DNA of 64,000 bases, from positions 124,001 to 188,000 of the forward strand of contig NZ_QICH01000002.1 in the NCBI RefSeq assembly GCF_003194565.2, in the 5' to 3' direction. The notes under the pieces are model-generated. The model searched no databases. It was not told the DNA's origin and worked only from the letters and a program-made list of their open reading frames with translations. This DNA comes from Kangiella spongicola. GTDB lineage: Bacteria > Pseudomonadota > Gammaproteobacteria > Enterobacterales > Kangiellaceae. The stretch's first letter is position 1. Every line of letters begins with the position of its first letter. The position numbers and the translations under genes are program-made. Positions 14,680 through 23,456 of the stretch are shown piece after piece.

Positions 14680-15297
14680 ATGCTGCCATTTCTGAAAAAG
14701 TTCACTATCCCCTTGATTTTAAGTCATATTTGCATTGCTCTCATATTTGCATTGCCCGAATCTAGCTTATGGTTATCTTACGATCGTGAGGCAGTATCCG
14801 CGGGAGAGTTTTGGCGCTTTTTGACTCCCAATTTTGTGCATTTAGGAGTGACTCATACCCTTCTTAATTTAGCGGGCTTGTGGTTCACAATGCTCTTGTT
14901 TATCCATCTTTTAAATTTGAAAGATTGGCTATTGTGGTTTCTGATCCTCTTTGTTGCCAATATTGTAGGATTGCATTTGTGGGTCCCTGAACTACAAAAC
15001 TATGTTGGAATGTCAGGTGCTTTATACGGACTGATTGCAGCTGCGGCTGTGGCAGAGTTACGTTTAGGAATAAAAATAAGCGGGTTATTACTTCTTATTG
15101 TTGGAGTTAAGATTTTTGCACCTCAAATTTTTGGGGTAGAGTCCAGCTATAATGAGTGGTTAGGGGGAAATGTTATTGAGGAAGCTCACGTTATTGGTTT
15201 TCTGGAAGGGATAATTTTAGGCTTAAGTTGGCCAAAAGGTCGTTTACATAAGTTAAAGTCACTTTCGGCCAAGCCTACATCGGAAGAAGTACGTTAG
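14680..15297 (+). CDS. rrtA: Rhombosortase-like intramembrane serine protease
   Basis: A 205-residue rhomboid-fold membrane protein with about six hydrophobic segments. It has WRFLTPNFVHLGVTHTLLNLAGL (as two motifs, about residues 46-68), the catalytic serine in YVGMSGALYGL, and the histidine in EEAHVIGFLEG. The GxSGALYG form, short length and EAH-x-x-G-x-x-x-G motif resemble rhombosortases, which cleave GlyGly-CTERM proteins for surface delivery, more than GlpG. No GlyGly-CTERM substrate is visible in the window. Its stop overlaps the convergent comEA-like gene by four bases. A plain small rhomboid protease is the alternative. Confidence 0.75.
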   Translation: MLPFLKKFTIPLILSHICIALIFALPESSLWLSYDREAVSAGEFWRFLTPNFVHLGVTHTLLNLAGLWFTMLLFIHLLNLKDWLLWFLILFVANIVGLHLWVPELQNYVGMSGALYGLIAAAAVAELRLGIKISGLLLLIVGVKIFAPQIFGVESSYNEWLGGNVIEEAHVIGFLEGIILGLSWPKGRLHKLKSLSAKPTSEEVR

Positions 15298-15593
15298 ATG
15301 GAAATCTTCTGACGGTTGTTTTGTAGCGTTTTTTGGCCAATTCCTTTAACCGCGGTCAACTCATCAACTGTTTTAAAATCACCAAACTTTTTACGGTAAT
15401 CGACAATAGCTTGCGCCTTCTTTAACCCAATACCTTTTAAGGCAGCGGCTATTTCTGCGGCACTAGCTTTATTGATGTTTACTTTTGAAATGCTTTGTTG
15501 GCTTGGTTGCTGACGTGTTGAATTGTCTTTTGCGATGGCACCCTGGCTGAAAGCTAGTGTTAGGGCTAAAGCAATTGCTGTTATAATTTTCAT
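15294..15593 (-). CDS. ComEA-family helix-hairpin-helix DNA-binding protein
   Basis: A 99-residue exported protein with a signal peptide (residues 1-21, cleavage after AIA). A low-complexity Gln/Ser stretch follows, then tandem helix-hairpin-helix motifs: VNINKASAAEIAAALKGIG and DFKTVDELTAVKGIGQKTL. ComEA-like proteins bind incoming DNA in the periplasm during natural transformation. Small single-domain versions like this one are common in gammaproteobacteria, and some have no proven competence role. Convergent with the rhombosortase-like gene. Confidence 0.88.
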   Translation of the reverse strand: MKIITAIALALTLAFSQGAIAKDNSTRQQPSQQSISKVNINKASAAEIAAALKGIGLKKAQAIVDYRKKFGDFKTVDELTAVKGIGQKTLQNNRQKISI

Positions 15594-15678
15594 TAAATAT
15601 CTCCTTGAATGAATTGTCCTTACCGGCAGTTTTTTCTGCCGATAAGCGGAGATTATTTAAAAGTTGTTGTCTTTACAA

Positions 15679-16374
15679 CTAGCTTACAAGAGATTCAGAT
15701 ATTTCGCACAAGGCTTGGTAAGGATCGTCTGCTTTAGTGATTGGCCTACCAATTACCAGGTAGTCAGAGCCAGCGTTGATTGCTTGTTGTGGTGTCATTA
15801 TACGACTTTGATCCCCCTGCTCGCTTCCTACTGGGCGAATGCCTGGCGTAATCAACTTAAAGTCTTTTCCACACTGTTGCTTTAATTGTTCAGCTTCCCA
15901 AGATGAGCAAACAACCCCATCAAGACCTGAGTCTAGCGTCATTTGAGCTAGATGACTGACTTGATCGGCTAAGTTTCTTTCATAACCAAGCTCTGAGTAA
16001 ACTTGCTCATTCATACTGGTCAACATCGTTACTGCTATTAAAAGAGGTTTATTATCAGTTTCCAGTAGTGCTTCTCTGGCTTTTTCCATCATGACTCGTC
16101 CACCCGAGGCATGGACATTAATCATCCACACACCGAGCTCAGCAGCCGCCTGACAAGCCTTGGCTACAGTATTCGGTATATCATGGAATTTAAGATCAAG
16201 AAACACATTATAATTCTTGTCGACAAGCTCTTTGACAAAGCTAGGGCCAAATAAAGTAAACATTTCTTTACCCACTTTTAGGCCACAAAGCTGCGGGTTA
16301 AGTTGCTCAATAAGTTCAAGAGCTTTATTTTTGTCGTGATAATCTAGTGCTACTAAAATTTTAGGGTCGGACAT
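15679..16374 (-). CDS. pyrF: Orotidine-5'-phosphate decarboxylase
   Basis: A 231-residue TIM-barrel enzyme making UMP from OMP. The catalytic motif [12 protein letters not shown], the N-terminal [12 protein letters not shown], and the phosphate-binding TPGIRP and YLVIGRPIT are intact. The length is standard. It ends the ihfB-lapA-lapB-pyrF group, with a 22-bp gap after lapB, an order seen in E. coli and relatives. Confidence 0.97.
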   Translation of the reverse strand: MSDPKILVALDYHDKNKALELIEQLNPQLCGLKVGKEMFTLFGPSFVKELVDKNYNVFLDLKFHDIPNTVAKACQAAAELGVWMINVHASGGRVMMEKAREALLETDNKPLLIAVTMLTSMNEQVYSELGYERNLADQVSHLAQMTLDSGLDGVVCSSWEAEQLKQQCGKDFKLITPGIRPVGSEQGDQSRIMTPQQAINAGSDYLVIGRPITKADDPYQALCEISESLVS

Positions 16375-16396
16375 GGTTCACCTGTGAAAATTAAAC

Positions 16397-17566
16397 TTAT
16401 TCGCCTTCAATGCCTTTTATCGGTTTTACAGAACTCCACTCTTTACAGCTTGGACACTGCCAATAAATACTTTTAGTCTCAAAACCACAGTTATGACAAG
16501 CATAACGGGGTTTCTTAGCAATCAGTTTAGCGACAATATCATCTAGTAATTGCAGGCTTGGCTTAGCAGAGTCTTGGGCATGTTCGATATGTAATGAGAT
16601 GAGTCTACGCAAACCTTTCAATGACGGGCGTTCCTGCAGGAACTCACCAATTAGCTGTGCGGCAGCCCTATCATCTTTATCTTGTTGAACAATTTTTGAT
16701 AACTCTACCAGAACTGAAACACCAGCCCCCTGCTCAAGGCTCTTATCGAGAAATTGTTTATAACCATTACGATCTTTTGATTGCTCATAAGCTTCGGCTA
16801 TTTTTGGCAATGCCTCGGGTAGGAAAGCAATATCTTGCTGTAGAATTCTTTGATACGACTTGATTGCTTGCTTGTAACTCTTTTGCTTTAGCAGGATATC
16901 TCCCTGCAAAAGACTTGCTCGTACCGAGTCTGGATTAATGTTTAATGCTTTCTTAAGGTTTGCTAAAGCAGCTTTAGTATCGCCTTCTTGAGACTTCTGA
17001 TTGGCTAATTCACAATAAAAGTGTGCAATAGGTTTGCTTTGTTCCACCCCTATACTCGATTGTAATTGCTCGGCAACTTTGGCAGCATCGTCCCAGTCTC
17101 GAGTTAGCTGATGGATATTCAGAAGCTGTACTAAAGACTCGTCTTTGTGTACTGGATCATCCAACAACTCTAAAAACAGCTTCTCAGAGCGGTCATACAT
17201 ACCCACAGCATTATAATCTAAGCCCAACTGGTACAAGGCTATGTTTCGCTCTTTTTCCGACAGTTGTGGGCGTGCTATGAGGTTTTGATGCAAACGAATG
17301 GCTCTATCGACTTCGCCACGTTTACGAAACAGATTGCCTAGCGCAAGATGTGTTTCTACCGTGTCGGTATCGACCTTGAGTAAATCTATAAAGGCATCAA
17401 CAGCCTTATCCGGCTGCTCATTGAGAAGGTAATTCAGTCCTTTGATGTAATTACTGGATAAACTATCGCTGTCTTTTCCTTTGCGCTGCTTGCGTCCCAT
17501 TAAGAATCCTGACATTGCAGCAAGGGGTAATAATGCTAAAACCCCATACAGAATCCACTGTTCCAT
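16397..17566 (-). CDS. lapB: LPS assembly protein LapB (YciM)
   Basis: A 389-residue inner-membrane protein with an N-terminal transmembrane helix (about residues 5-22). About nine TPR units follow through residue 340, then a C-terminal rubredoxin-type metal site CHNCG ... CPSCKEW. LapB directs FtsH to degrade LpxC and so balances lipopolysaccharide and phospholipid synthesis. Its start directly follows the lapA stop, and length and domain order match the family. Confidence 0.95.
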   Translation of the reverse strand: MEQWILYGVLALLPLAAMSGFLMGRKQRKGKDSDSLSSNYIKGLNYLLNEQPDKAVDAFIDLLKVDTDTVETHLALGNLFRKRGEVDRAIRLHQNLIARPQLSEKERNIALYQLGLDYNAVGMYDRSEKLFLELLDDPVHKDESLVQLLNIHQLTRDWDDAAKVAEQLQSSIGVEQSKPIAHFYCELANQKSQEGDTKAALANLKKALNINPDSVRASLLQGDILLKQKSYKQAIKSYQRILQQDIAFLPEALPKIAEAYEQSKDRNGYKQFLDKSLEQGAGVSVLVELSKIVQQDKDDRAAAQLIGEFLQERPSLKGLRRLISLHIEHAQDSAKPSLQLLDDIVAKLIAKKPRYACHNCGFETKSIYWQCPSCKEWSSVKPIKGIEGE

Positions 17567-17866
17567 TTAGAACGGATCCTTACTGGATAGCGGCTGTTGC
17601 CTCAGGTGGTTTAGCTCTTTCTCTGCATTAGCGAGTTTTTTGTTAACACGCTTGAGACGATGGCGATATTTATAAACCGCAAAAAGCATGCCTAAAATCC
17701 CTAAAATCAAACCACAAAGGCCGGCCCAAAAAACCACCAGCGATAATGGTAACTCGCTAGAATTGAATAAATAGTTTACTGATATTGTTTGGTCATTATT
17801 TAGAGCAAACACGGTGCTCATAACCAAAACAACCACAAAAAGAATAATGGCAATGATCTTTCGCAA
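17567..17866 (-). CDS. lapA: LapA-domain membrane protein (YciS)
   Basis: A 99-residue protein with two transmembrane helices (about 4-21 and 43-64), the NNDQTISVNYLF periplasmic motif and a C-terminal coiled coil (RLKRVNKKLANAEKELNHL). LapA works with LapB in lipopolysaccharide assembly control. It abuts lapB with no gap. Confidence 0.92.
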   Translation of the reverse strand: MRKIIAIILFVVVLVMSTVFALNNDQTISVNYLFNSSELPLSLVVFWAGLCGLILGILGMLFAVYKYRHRLKRVNKKLANAEKELNHLRQQPLSSKDPF

Positions 17867-17935
17867 AATCGCTCCAAGCCTAAAGTGCTAGTGTGACGTT
17901 GTTATCGACGCCACAAAGTATGAATGGATGAAGTG

Positions 17936-18238
17936 TTATGGCTTAATAGGTTGATCTTTCCCACCATCAACCCTTTCACGTAACTCTTTGCCTGGCTTAA
18001 AGTGTGGGACATGCTTACCCTGTAAAGTAACCGATTCACCGGTCTTAGGGTTTCTACCCACACGCGGTGCTCTGTAGTGCAGCGAGAAGCTTCCGAAGCC
18101 ACGAATTTCAATACGCCCGCCGTCGGAAAGCGTGTCCGACATTTGGTCGATTAAAGACTTAACAACCAGTTCTACGTCACGAACCGATAGCTGAGGGTTT
18201 TTATCCACTAGACACTCAATCAATTGTGATTTCGTCAT
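17936..18238 (-). CDS. ihfB: Integration host factor subunit beta
   Basis: A 100-residue DNABII nucleoid protein: [47 protein letters not shown] in two motifs, and the C-terminal [12 protein letters not shown]. It pairs with IhfA to bend DNA at specific sites. A GGAGG Shine-Dalgarno lies upstream (ATGGAGGTCTAGGCCAATG). It sits downstream of the rpsA terminator, as is usual. Confidence 0.97.
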   Translation of the reverse strand: MTKSQLIECLVDKNPQLSVRDVELVVKSLIDQMSDTLSDGGRIEIRGFGSFSLHYRAPRVGRNPKTGESVTLQGKHVPHFKPGKELRERVDGGKDQPIKP

Positions 18239-18261
18239 TGGCCTAGACCTCCATTTAATTG

Positions 18262-18284
18262 AATACCCAATAGTATGGGGTATT
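18262..18284 (-). promoter_or_regulatory. Leader hairpin of ihfB
   Basis: AATACCC / GGGTATT inverted repeat (7 bp arms, 9-base loop) about 24 bases before the ihfB start. It could modulate translation. Weak evidence. Confidence 0.4.
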
Positions 18285-18354
18285 TCAGTACAAAAATCAT
18301 CTAACTATTTTAATTATATGATCTTTTTTACAAAATTCCATCAATGTTGGGATC

Positions 18355-18380
18355 AAAAAAAGCCCAGCGATTGCTGGGCT
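18355..18380 (-). terminator. Intrinsic terminator of rpsA
   Basis: Minus-strand AGCCCAGC-AATC-GCTGGGCT stem followed by seven Ts, about 30 bases after the rpsA stop. Confidence 0.92.
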
Positions 18381-18410
18381 TTAATGATCTTAGAAAATCA
18401 GCTAGTAATA

Positions 18411-20084
18411 TTACTCGTCATCACCAAGCTGTTCTTTCAATAAATCACCTAGAGTTGCAGGAGAAGAACTCTTCTCGTTGCTGAACTCTTTAATTGCTTC
18501 AGCTTCTTCAGCCGCGTCTTTTGCTTTGATAGACAAGGTCAAGTTACGGTTTTTCTTGTCTACGCCAACAAATTTAGCGTCGATTGTGTCGCCAATGCTT
18601 AAGTGCTTGCTTGCATCTTCAACGCGCTCGTTGCTGATATCAGAGGCACGAACATAACCTTCAATGTTCTCAGCTAATTCAACTGTTGCGCCTTTAGCGT
18701 CAACATCGATGATTTTGCCTTTTACTACAGAACCTTTCGGGTGCTCGCTTAAGTACTCAGCAAATGGATCTGAATCAACTTGCTTAATACCTAGTGAGAT
18801 ACGCTCACGCTCAGCATCTACAGACAAGACAACGGCTTCAACTTCGTCGCCTTTCTTAAAGTCACGTACCGCTTCTTCGCCAGAAACAGTCCAAGAGATG
18901 TCTGAAAGGTGAACCAAACCATCAATACCACCGTCAAGACCGATGAAGATACCGAAGTCAGTAATCGATTTAATTTTGCCAGAAACTTTGTCGTTCTTGT
19001 TGTGAGTTGCTGCGAACTCGTTCCAAGGATTAGGCACACATTGCTTAATACCAAGAGAAATACGTCGACGCTCTTCATCAATATCAAGAACCATAACTTC
19101 AACTTCGTCACCCAAGTTAACAACTTTAGATGGGTGGATGTTTTTGTTAGTCCAATCCATTTCAGAAACGTGCACTAGACCTTCAACACCGTCTTCGATT
19201 TCAACGAAACAACCGTAGTCAGTAAGGTTAGTAACGCGACCTTGTAGGCGTGCGCCTTCAGGGTAACGGTCGTTGATATCAACCCATGGATCAGAACCAA
19301 GTTGCTTGATACCTAGAGATACACGGTTACGCTCGCGGTCAAATTTCAATACTTTAACGTCTATTTCGTCGCCAACTTGTACCACTTCACTTGGGTGCTT
19401 AATACGCTTCCACGCCATATCTGTGATGTGTAGAAGACCGTCAACACCACCCAAATCAACGAATGCACCGTAATCAGTAAGGTTCTTAACGATACCTTTA
19501 AGCTCTGAACCTTCCTCAAGGTTAGCCAGAAGCTCTTCACGCTCAGCACTGTTTTCAGACTCGATAACAGCACGACGCGAAACTACTACGTTGTTACGTT
19601 TTTGGTCAAGCTTGATAACTTTAAACTCAAGATCAACACCTTCAAGGTGTGATGTATCACGAACTGGACGAACGTCAACTAATGAACCAGGTAGGAAAGC
19701 ACGGATAGATTGTACTTCCACAGTGAAACCACCTTTAACTTTACCAGTGATAACACCTGTAATTGTTTCTTCTGCTTCGTGAGCTTTCTCAAGCACACCC
19801 CAAGCAGCGAAGCGCTTAGCACGCTCACGTGATAGACGAGTTTCACCGAAACCGTCTTCAACTGCGTCTAGTGCAACTTCTACTTCGTCGCCGACGTTAA
19901 CTTCTAGCTCACCCTTGTCGCTCATAAATTGGCTACGCGGGATAACGCCTTCTGACTTTAGGCCAGCGTTAACAACAACAACTTCATTATCAATATCAAC
20001 CACCGTACCGGTGATGATGGCGCCTGGACGCATTTCTACGTTTTGTAGGCTCTGTTCAAATAGTTCTGCGAAATTTTCGCTCAT
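18411..20084 (-). CDS. rpsA: 30S ribosomal protein S1
   Basis: A 557-residue protein with six S1 RNA-binding domains (for example [23 protein letters not shown] and [24 protein letters not shown], one per about 87 residues), as in E. coli S1. S1 recruits mRNA to the 30S subunit. The leader carries three hairpins like the S1 autoregulatory leader. Codon use looks strongly optimised. Confidence 0.98.
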   Translation of the reverse strand: MSENFAELFEQSLQNVEMRPGAIITGTVVDIDNEVVVVNAGLKSEGVIPRSQFMSDKGELEVNVGDEVEVALDAVEDGFGETRLSRERAKRFAAWGVLEKAHEAEETITGVITGKVKGGFTVEVQSIRAFLPGSLVDVRPVRDTSHLEGVDLEFKVIKLDQKRNNVVVSRRAVIESENSAEREELLANLEEGSELKGIVKNLTDYGAFVDLGGVDGLLHITDMAWKRIKHPSEVVQVGDEIDVKVLKFDRERNRVSLGIKQLGSDPWVDINDRYPEGARLQGRVTNLTDYGCFVEIEDGVEGLVHVSEMDWTNKNIHPSKVVNLGDEVEVMVLDIDEERRRISLGIKQCVPNPWNEFAATHNKNDKVSGKIKSITDFGIFIGLDGGIDGLVHLSDISWTVSGEEAVRDFKKGDEVEAVVLSVDAERERISLGIKQVDSDPFAEYLSEHPKGSVVKGKIIDVDAKGATVELAENIEGYVRASDISNERVEDASKHLSIGDTIDAKFVGVDKKNRNLTLSIKAKDAAEEAEAIKEFSNEKSSSPATLGDLLKEQLGDDE

Positions 20085-20104
20085 TCGTTAATACCTGATA
20101 CACC

Positions 20105-20206
20105 CTACCAAGACAATCTTAGTAGAGACTTAGTTAAAATCACCATGCGACTTTCCCGTTGCCATGGGTCAATGAGTTGTATTAGTTCATCATCCGTGCG
20201 AACTAA
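20105..20206 (-). promoter_or_regulatory. rpsA leader with three hairpins (probable S1 autoregulatory element)
   Basis: Minus-strand order: hairpin I TTAGTT / AACTAA with GGA in its loop (20182-20206); hairpin II CCATG / CATGG with GGGA in its loop (20143-20167); hairpin III CTACTAAGA / TCTTGGTAG (20105-20125), about 20 bases before the ATG. Three successive hairpins with loop GGA motifs and no strong Shine-Dalgarno is the known layout of gammaproteobacterial rpsA leaders, by which S1 represses its own translation. Confidence 0.7.
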
Positions 20207-20218
20207 CTTTTCCAATTT

Positions 20219-20938
20219 CTATTCAGAAAACCCTATAAAATCAAAGATTTGCTGAACAACTTCATCGATAGAAATAGTTGAGCTATCAACAACAAATGCA
20301 CCCTCTGCTGGCACCAATGGGGCCACAGTACGAGTGCGATCACGCTCATCTCTTTCGATGATGCCTTTTAGAAGGTGCGAAATATTAGCATCTACGCCCT
20401 TTTCGATCAACTGTTTGTGTCGTCTTTCTGCCCGTACTTCGGGGCTTGCAGTTAAAAACACCTTATGTTTCGCGTCAGGAAAAACCACTGTTCCCATGTC
20501 GCGTCCATCGGCGACTAAACCTGGTGACTGACGAAATTTTTTCTGACGAATTAAAAGTGCATCACGAACTTCTGGAATAGCCGCCACTTTAGAAGCCATC
20601 TCACTGGTTTCATCAAGTCGTAGCTCTACCCCTACATCCTGACCATTTAGAAGCACTTTTTGTTCGCCATCAATCTGAGGTTCAAACACCACATCAAGCT
20701 CTAAGGCGGCTTTAGCAACGGCTTCTATGTCATTAGTATCAATATCATTCTTTAGCACCGACAATGCAGTCAGACGATATAGAGCACCACTATCCAGTAA
20801 ATGATATCCCAGCTTAGTCGCTAAGATTTGGCTAATGGTACCTTTACCAGAACCACTCGGTCCATCCACCGTGATAACCGGTGCACTCTCTTGTGAAGTT
20901 TCTGCGTTAGAACCACTGTCTGTATTAGTGTTGCTCAT
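20219..20938 (-). CDS. cmk: Cytidylate kinase
   Basis: A 239-residue P-loop kinase phosphorylating CMP/dCMP. The Walker A is VDGPSGSGKGT (about residues 24-34), and YRLTALSVLK, VADGRDMGTVVFPDA, RAERRHKQL and RDERDRTR motifs are present. The N-terminus has about 20 extra Ser/Asn-rich residues before the core, and no alternative ATG is seen closer in. It precedes rpsA, the usual order. Confidence 0.96.
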   Translation of the reverse strand: MSNTNTDSGSNAETSQESAPVITVDGPSGSGKGTISQILATKLGYHLLDSGALYRLTALSVLKNDIDTNDIEAVAKAALELDVVFEPQIDGEQKVLLNGQDVGVELRLDETSEMASKVAAIPEVRDALLIRQKKFRQSPGLVADGRDMGTVVFPDAKHKVFLTASPEVRAERRHKQLIEKGVDANISHLLKGIIERDERDRTRTVAPLVPAEGAFVVDSSTISIDEVVQQIFDFIGFSE

Positions 20939-21001
20939 TGATGCTCTCTTAATTACTTATATTACTTAAGTTACTTATATTGAATAACGCAAAACAGTTA
21001 T

Positions 21002-22102
21002 TTATTTATTCATCTCACGTAAGACACGGATAAACTTAGCGTTTTCTTCTTCTAAACCAATACTGACTCGCAAGTGGTTTGGCATTTCGTAATTCGCCAC
21101 GGGGCGAACAATAACGCCTTGCTCTAACATGTGTTGGTAGATTGGGCCCGCAGGTTTACCCATATCGACAGTAATAAAGTTAGTCACAGATGGAATATAG
21201 TCGTAGTTAAGCTCTTTAAATACAGCCTCTAACTGTTCCATACCCGCTTTATTTACGTCTAGTGCCTTTTGTAAATATGCATGGTCATCCAGCACCGCTT
21301 CCGCCGCTGCTAAGGCTAGTGAGTTCATGTTGAACGGCTGACGCGGACGGTTAATAAGCCCTGTAATTTCTTCATTCGCGACCGCGTAACCGGCACGAAC
21401 GCCTGCTAAACCATAAGCTTTAGAAAAGGTACGAGTTACAATCAGGTTTGGGTATTCTTTAATCCATGGGATCGTTTGTGGATAATCTTTATCTTCCACA
21501 TACTCGTAATAAGCCTCGTCAAGGATGACTAAAACGTCTTCAGGCACCTTGTCCATAAACGCTTTAAGCTCTGCAGACTTAACCCAAGTACCTGTTGGGT
21601 TATTCGGGTTCGCGATAAAGATCATGCGTGTATTTGGCGTGATCGCTGCGGCTGTAGCTTCTAGGTCATGGCCCCAGTCTTTAGCCGGAATCACTACCTT
21701 TTTAGCGCCAATAGCTTGGGTTACAATTGGATAAACCACAAAAGCGTGTTGTGAGAAAATGACTTCGTGCTCCGGCGCCACAAAGACGCGTGCAATCAGC
21801 TCAAGCACGTCGTTTGAACCATTGCCAAGCGTGATTTGATTAATATCAACGCCAACACGTTCAGCGATTTTAGCCTTAAGATAGTAACCGTTCGCATCAG
21901 GATAACGTGCTAACTCGGAAAATTCTTTTTCCATAGCAGCCTGCGCCATTGAACTAATGCCTATTGGGTTCTCGTTACTTGCCAACTTAACAATATTGGT
22001 AATGCCAAGCTCTCTTTCTAACTCAGAGATTGGTTTACCTGGTTGGTATGGGTGTAGTTCTTGAACACCAGAATTCGCTAACTGTATAAAATCACAACTC
22101 AT
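21002..22102 (-). CDS. hisC: Histidinol-phosphate aminotransferase HisC (stand-alone copy)
   Basis: A 366-residue fold-type I aminotransferase with LASNENPIGIS, LGNGSNDVLELIARVF, IANPNNPTGTW, VILDEAYYEYV and the PLP lysine in TFSKAYGLAGVRAGY. It lies between serC and cmk, the place of hisC2 in Pseudomonas-type clusters, where such enzymes often serve phenylalanine/tyrosine as well as histidine synthesis. A second, fused HisC is in the his operon at 60623-62359, so this copy may be the aromatic transaminase. The pheA and tyrA/aroA genes that usually flank it are absent here. Confidence 0.92.
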   Translation of the reverse strand: MSCDFIQLANSGVQELHPYQPGKPISELERELGITNIVKLASNENPIGISSMAQAAMEKEFSELARYPDANGYYLKAKIAERVGVDINQITLGNGSNDVLELIARVFVAPEHEVIFSQHAFVVYPIVTQAIGAKKVVIPAKDWGHDLEATAAAITPNTRMIFIANPNNPTGTWVKSAELKAFMDKVPEDVLVILDEAYYEYVEDKDYPQTIPWIKEYPNLIVTRTFSKAYGLAGVRAGYAVANEEITGLINRPRQPFNMNSLALAAAEAVLDDHAYLQKALDVNKAGMEQLEAVFKELNYDYIPSVTNFITVDMGKPAGPIYQHMLEQGVIVRPVANYEMPNHLRVSIGLEEENAKFIRVLREMNK

Positions 22103-22252
22103 AAGAAACTCCGTTACTATCCTTTATAGCCTACCCCTTAATCGCCAAATCTAACGATGTGCTCGGCTATACAAATTTGCGCCACATTATCCAAGAAAAC
22201 GACCAAACTTTCATCCTATATACTAAGAATTCTAAATTTAATCTGGAAATAT

Positions 22253-22276
22253 AAAAAAGGCCGCACAAGGCGGCCT
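22253..22276 (-). terminator. Intrinsic terminator of serC
   Basis: Minus-strand AGGCCGC-CTTGT-GCGGCCT stem followed by six Ts, about 50 bases after the serC stop. It separates gyrA-serC from hisC-cmk transcription. Confidence 0.9.
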
Positions 22277-22325
22277 AAGGTAAATTGTTTAACAATGCTC
22301 ATTGTCTGCGCTTTTTGTGGTCTAA

Positions 22326-23411
22326 CTATCCACGCTCAAAACGTTCCATAAAATGTATCAGTTTCTTCACACCATCGAGTGTCATAGCGTTATAAATACT
22401 TGCGCGCAAGCCACCAAACGTTTTATGGCCTTTTAGTGCGATTAGATGCTGCTCACGAGCTTCTGCGAGGAATCGTTCTTCTTTAGTTCTGTCTTTCATC
22501 TGAATCGCGACATTCATAAAAGAACGGGAGCCTTTGGCCACTGGCGAATGATAAAAATCAGACTGATCGACAAAGTCATACAATAAGTTTGCTTTTTCGA
22601 GGTTCTGACGGTGCATTTCTTCAACGCCACCTCGCTCCAACAACCACTCAAAAACCAAGCCTGCAAAGTAAATACCAAAGCTTGGTGGAGTGTTAGGCAT
22701 CGAGCCTTTATCAGAAACGTAAGGATATTGGAATAAGGCAGGCACTCGCTCTGTTTGAAAACTATCGAACAAGTCTTCACGCACGATAACCACCGTCATG
22801 CCTGATGGGCCAATATTTTTTTGGGCACCGGCATAAATTAAAGCGTATTTTTCAATATCGATTGGTCGAGAAAGGATGTCAGAGCACATGTCACTAACTA
22901 ACTTTCCTGCAAAACGGTTCGGATCGTCCTGGAACTGAATACCTACAATCGTTTCATTTGAAGTAAAATGTAAATACTTTCCTTTTTCGTCAAGCTTCCA
23001 CTCATCCTCTGGAACTAGCTCTAATAAACCATCTGAGTTAGTTCTAACACCTTGCTCTACATGTATATCATTAAAGCGTTTCGCTTCTTTAATACACATT
23101 TTTGACCAATGATCCATTTCAAGATAGTTGGCCGTTTCATTAGGGGCAAGAAAGTTCATCGGTACCATAGAAAACTGGTGCGATGCACTACCATGCATGA
23201 ATAGCACTTTATAATTCGCAGGGATCTTTAATAACTTGCGAAGGCTTGCTTCTGTATTATCTAGAATGCCTTGGAAGTCTGGAGTACGGTGGCCCAGTTC
23301 CATTACTGAGCAACCGTAATTATTCCAATTGAGTAGTTCTTTTTGAGCCCGCTCTAATACTTCGGTTGGTATCGCGGCAGGCCCAGCACTAAAGTTAAAT
23401 GCGCGAGTCAT
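22326..23411 (-). CDS. serC: Phosphoserine aminotransferase
   Basis: A 361-residue class V aminotransferase: NFSAGPAAIPTEVLE at the N-terminus, HGSASHQFSM, the PLP lysine in YAGAQKNIGPSG, and FGGLRASIYNAM at the C-terminus. It makes phosphoserine (serine pathway) and 4-phosphohydroxy-threonine (PLP pathway). It follows gyrA by about 45 bp, a standard gammaproteobacterial order. Confidence 0.97.
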   Translation of the reverse strand: MTRAFNFSAGPAAIPTEVLERAQKELLNWNNYGCSVMELGHRTPDFQGILDNTEASLRKLLKIPANYKVLFMHGSASHQFSMVPMNFLAPNETANYLEMDHWSKMCIKEAKRFNDIHVEQGVRTNSDGLLELVPEDEWKLDEKGKYLHFTSNETIVGIQFQDDPNRFAGKLVSDMCSDILSRPIDIEKYALIYAGAQKNIGPSGMTVVIVREDLFDSFQTERVPALFQYPYVSDKGSMPNTPPSFGIYFAGLVFEWLLERGGVEEMHRQNLEKANLLYDFVDQSDFYHSPVAKGSRSFMNVAIQMKDRTKEERFLAEAREQHLIALKGHKTFGGLRASIYNAMTLDGVKKLIHFMERFERG

Positions 23412-23456
23412 TTTTTCTCCAGTTATTAACTTTTAGCTGATTTAATCAGTTTAAGC

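Noticed and set aside
18664-19573. Several 60-100-codon frames on both strands inside rpsA
   Set aside because: Shadows created by the strongly biased codon use of rpsA; no ribosome-binding sites or domain signals.
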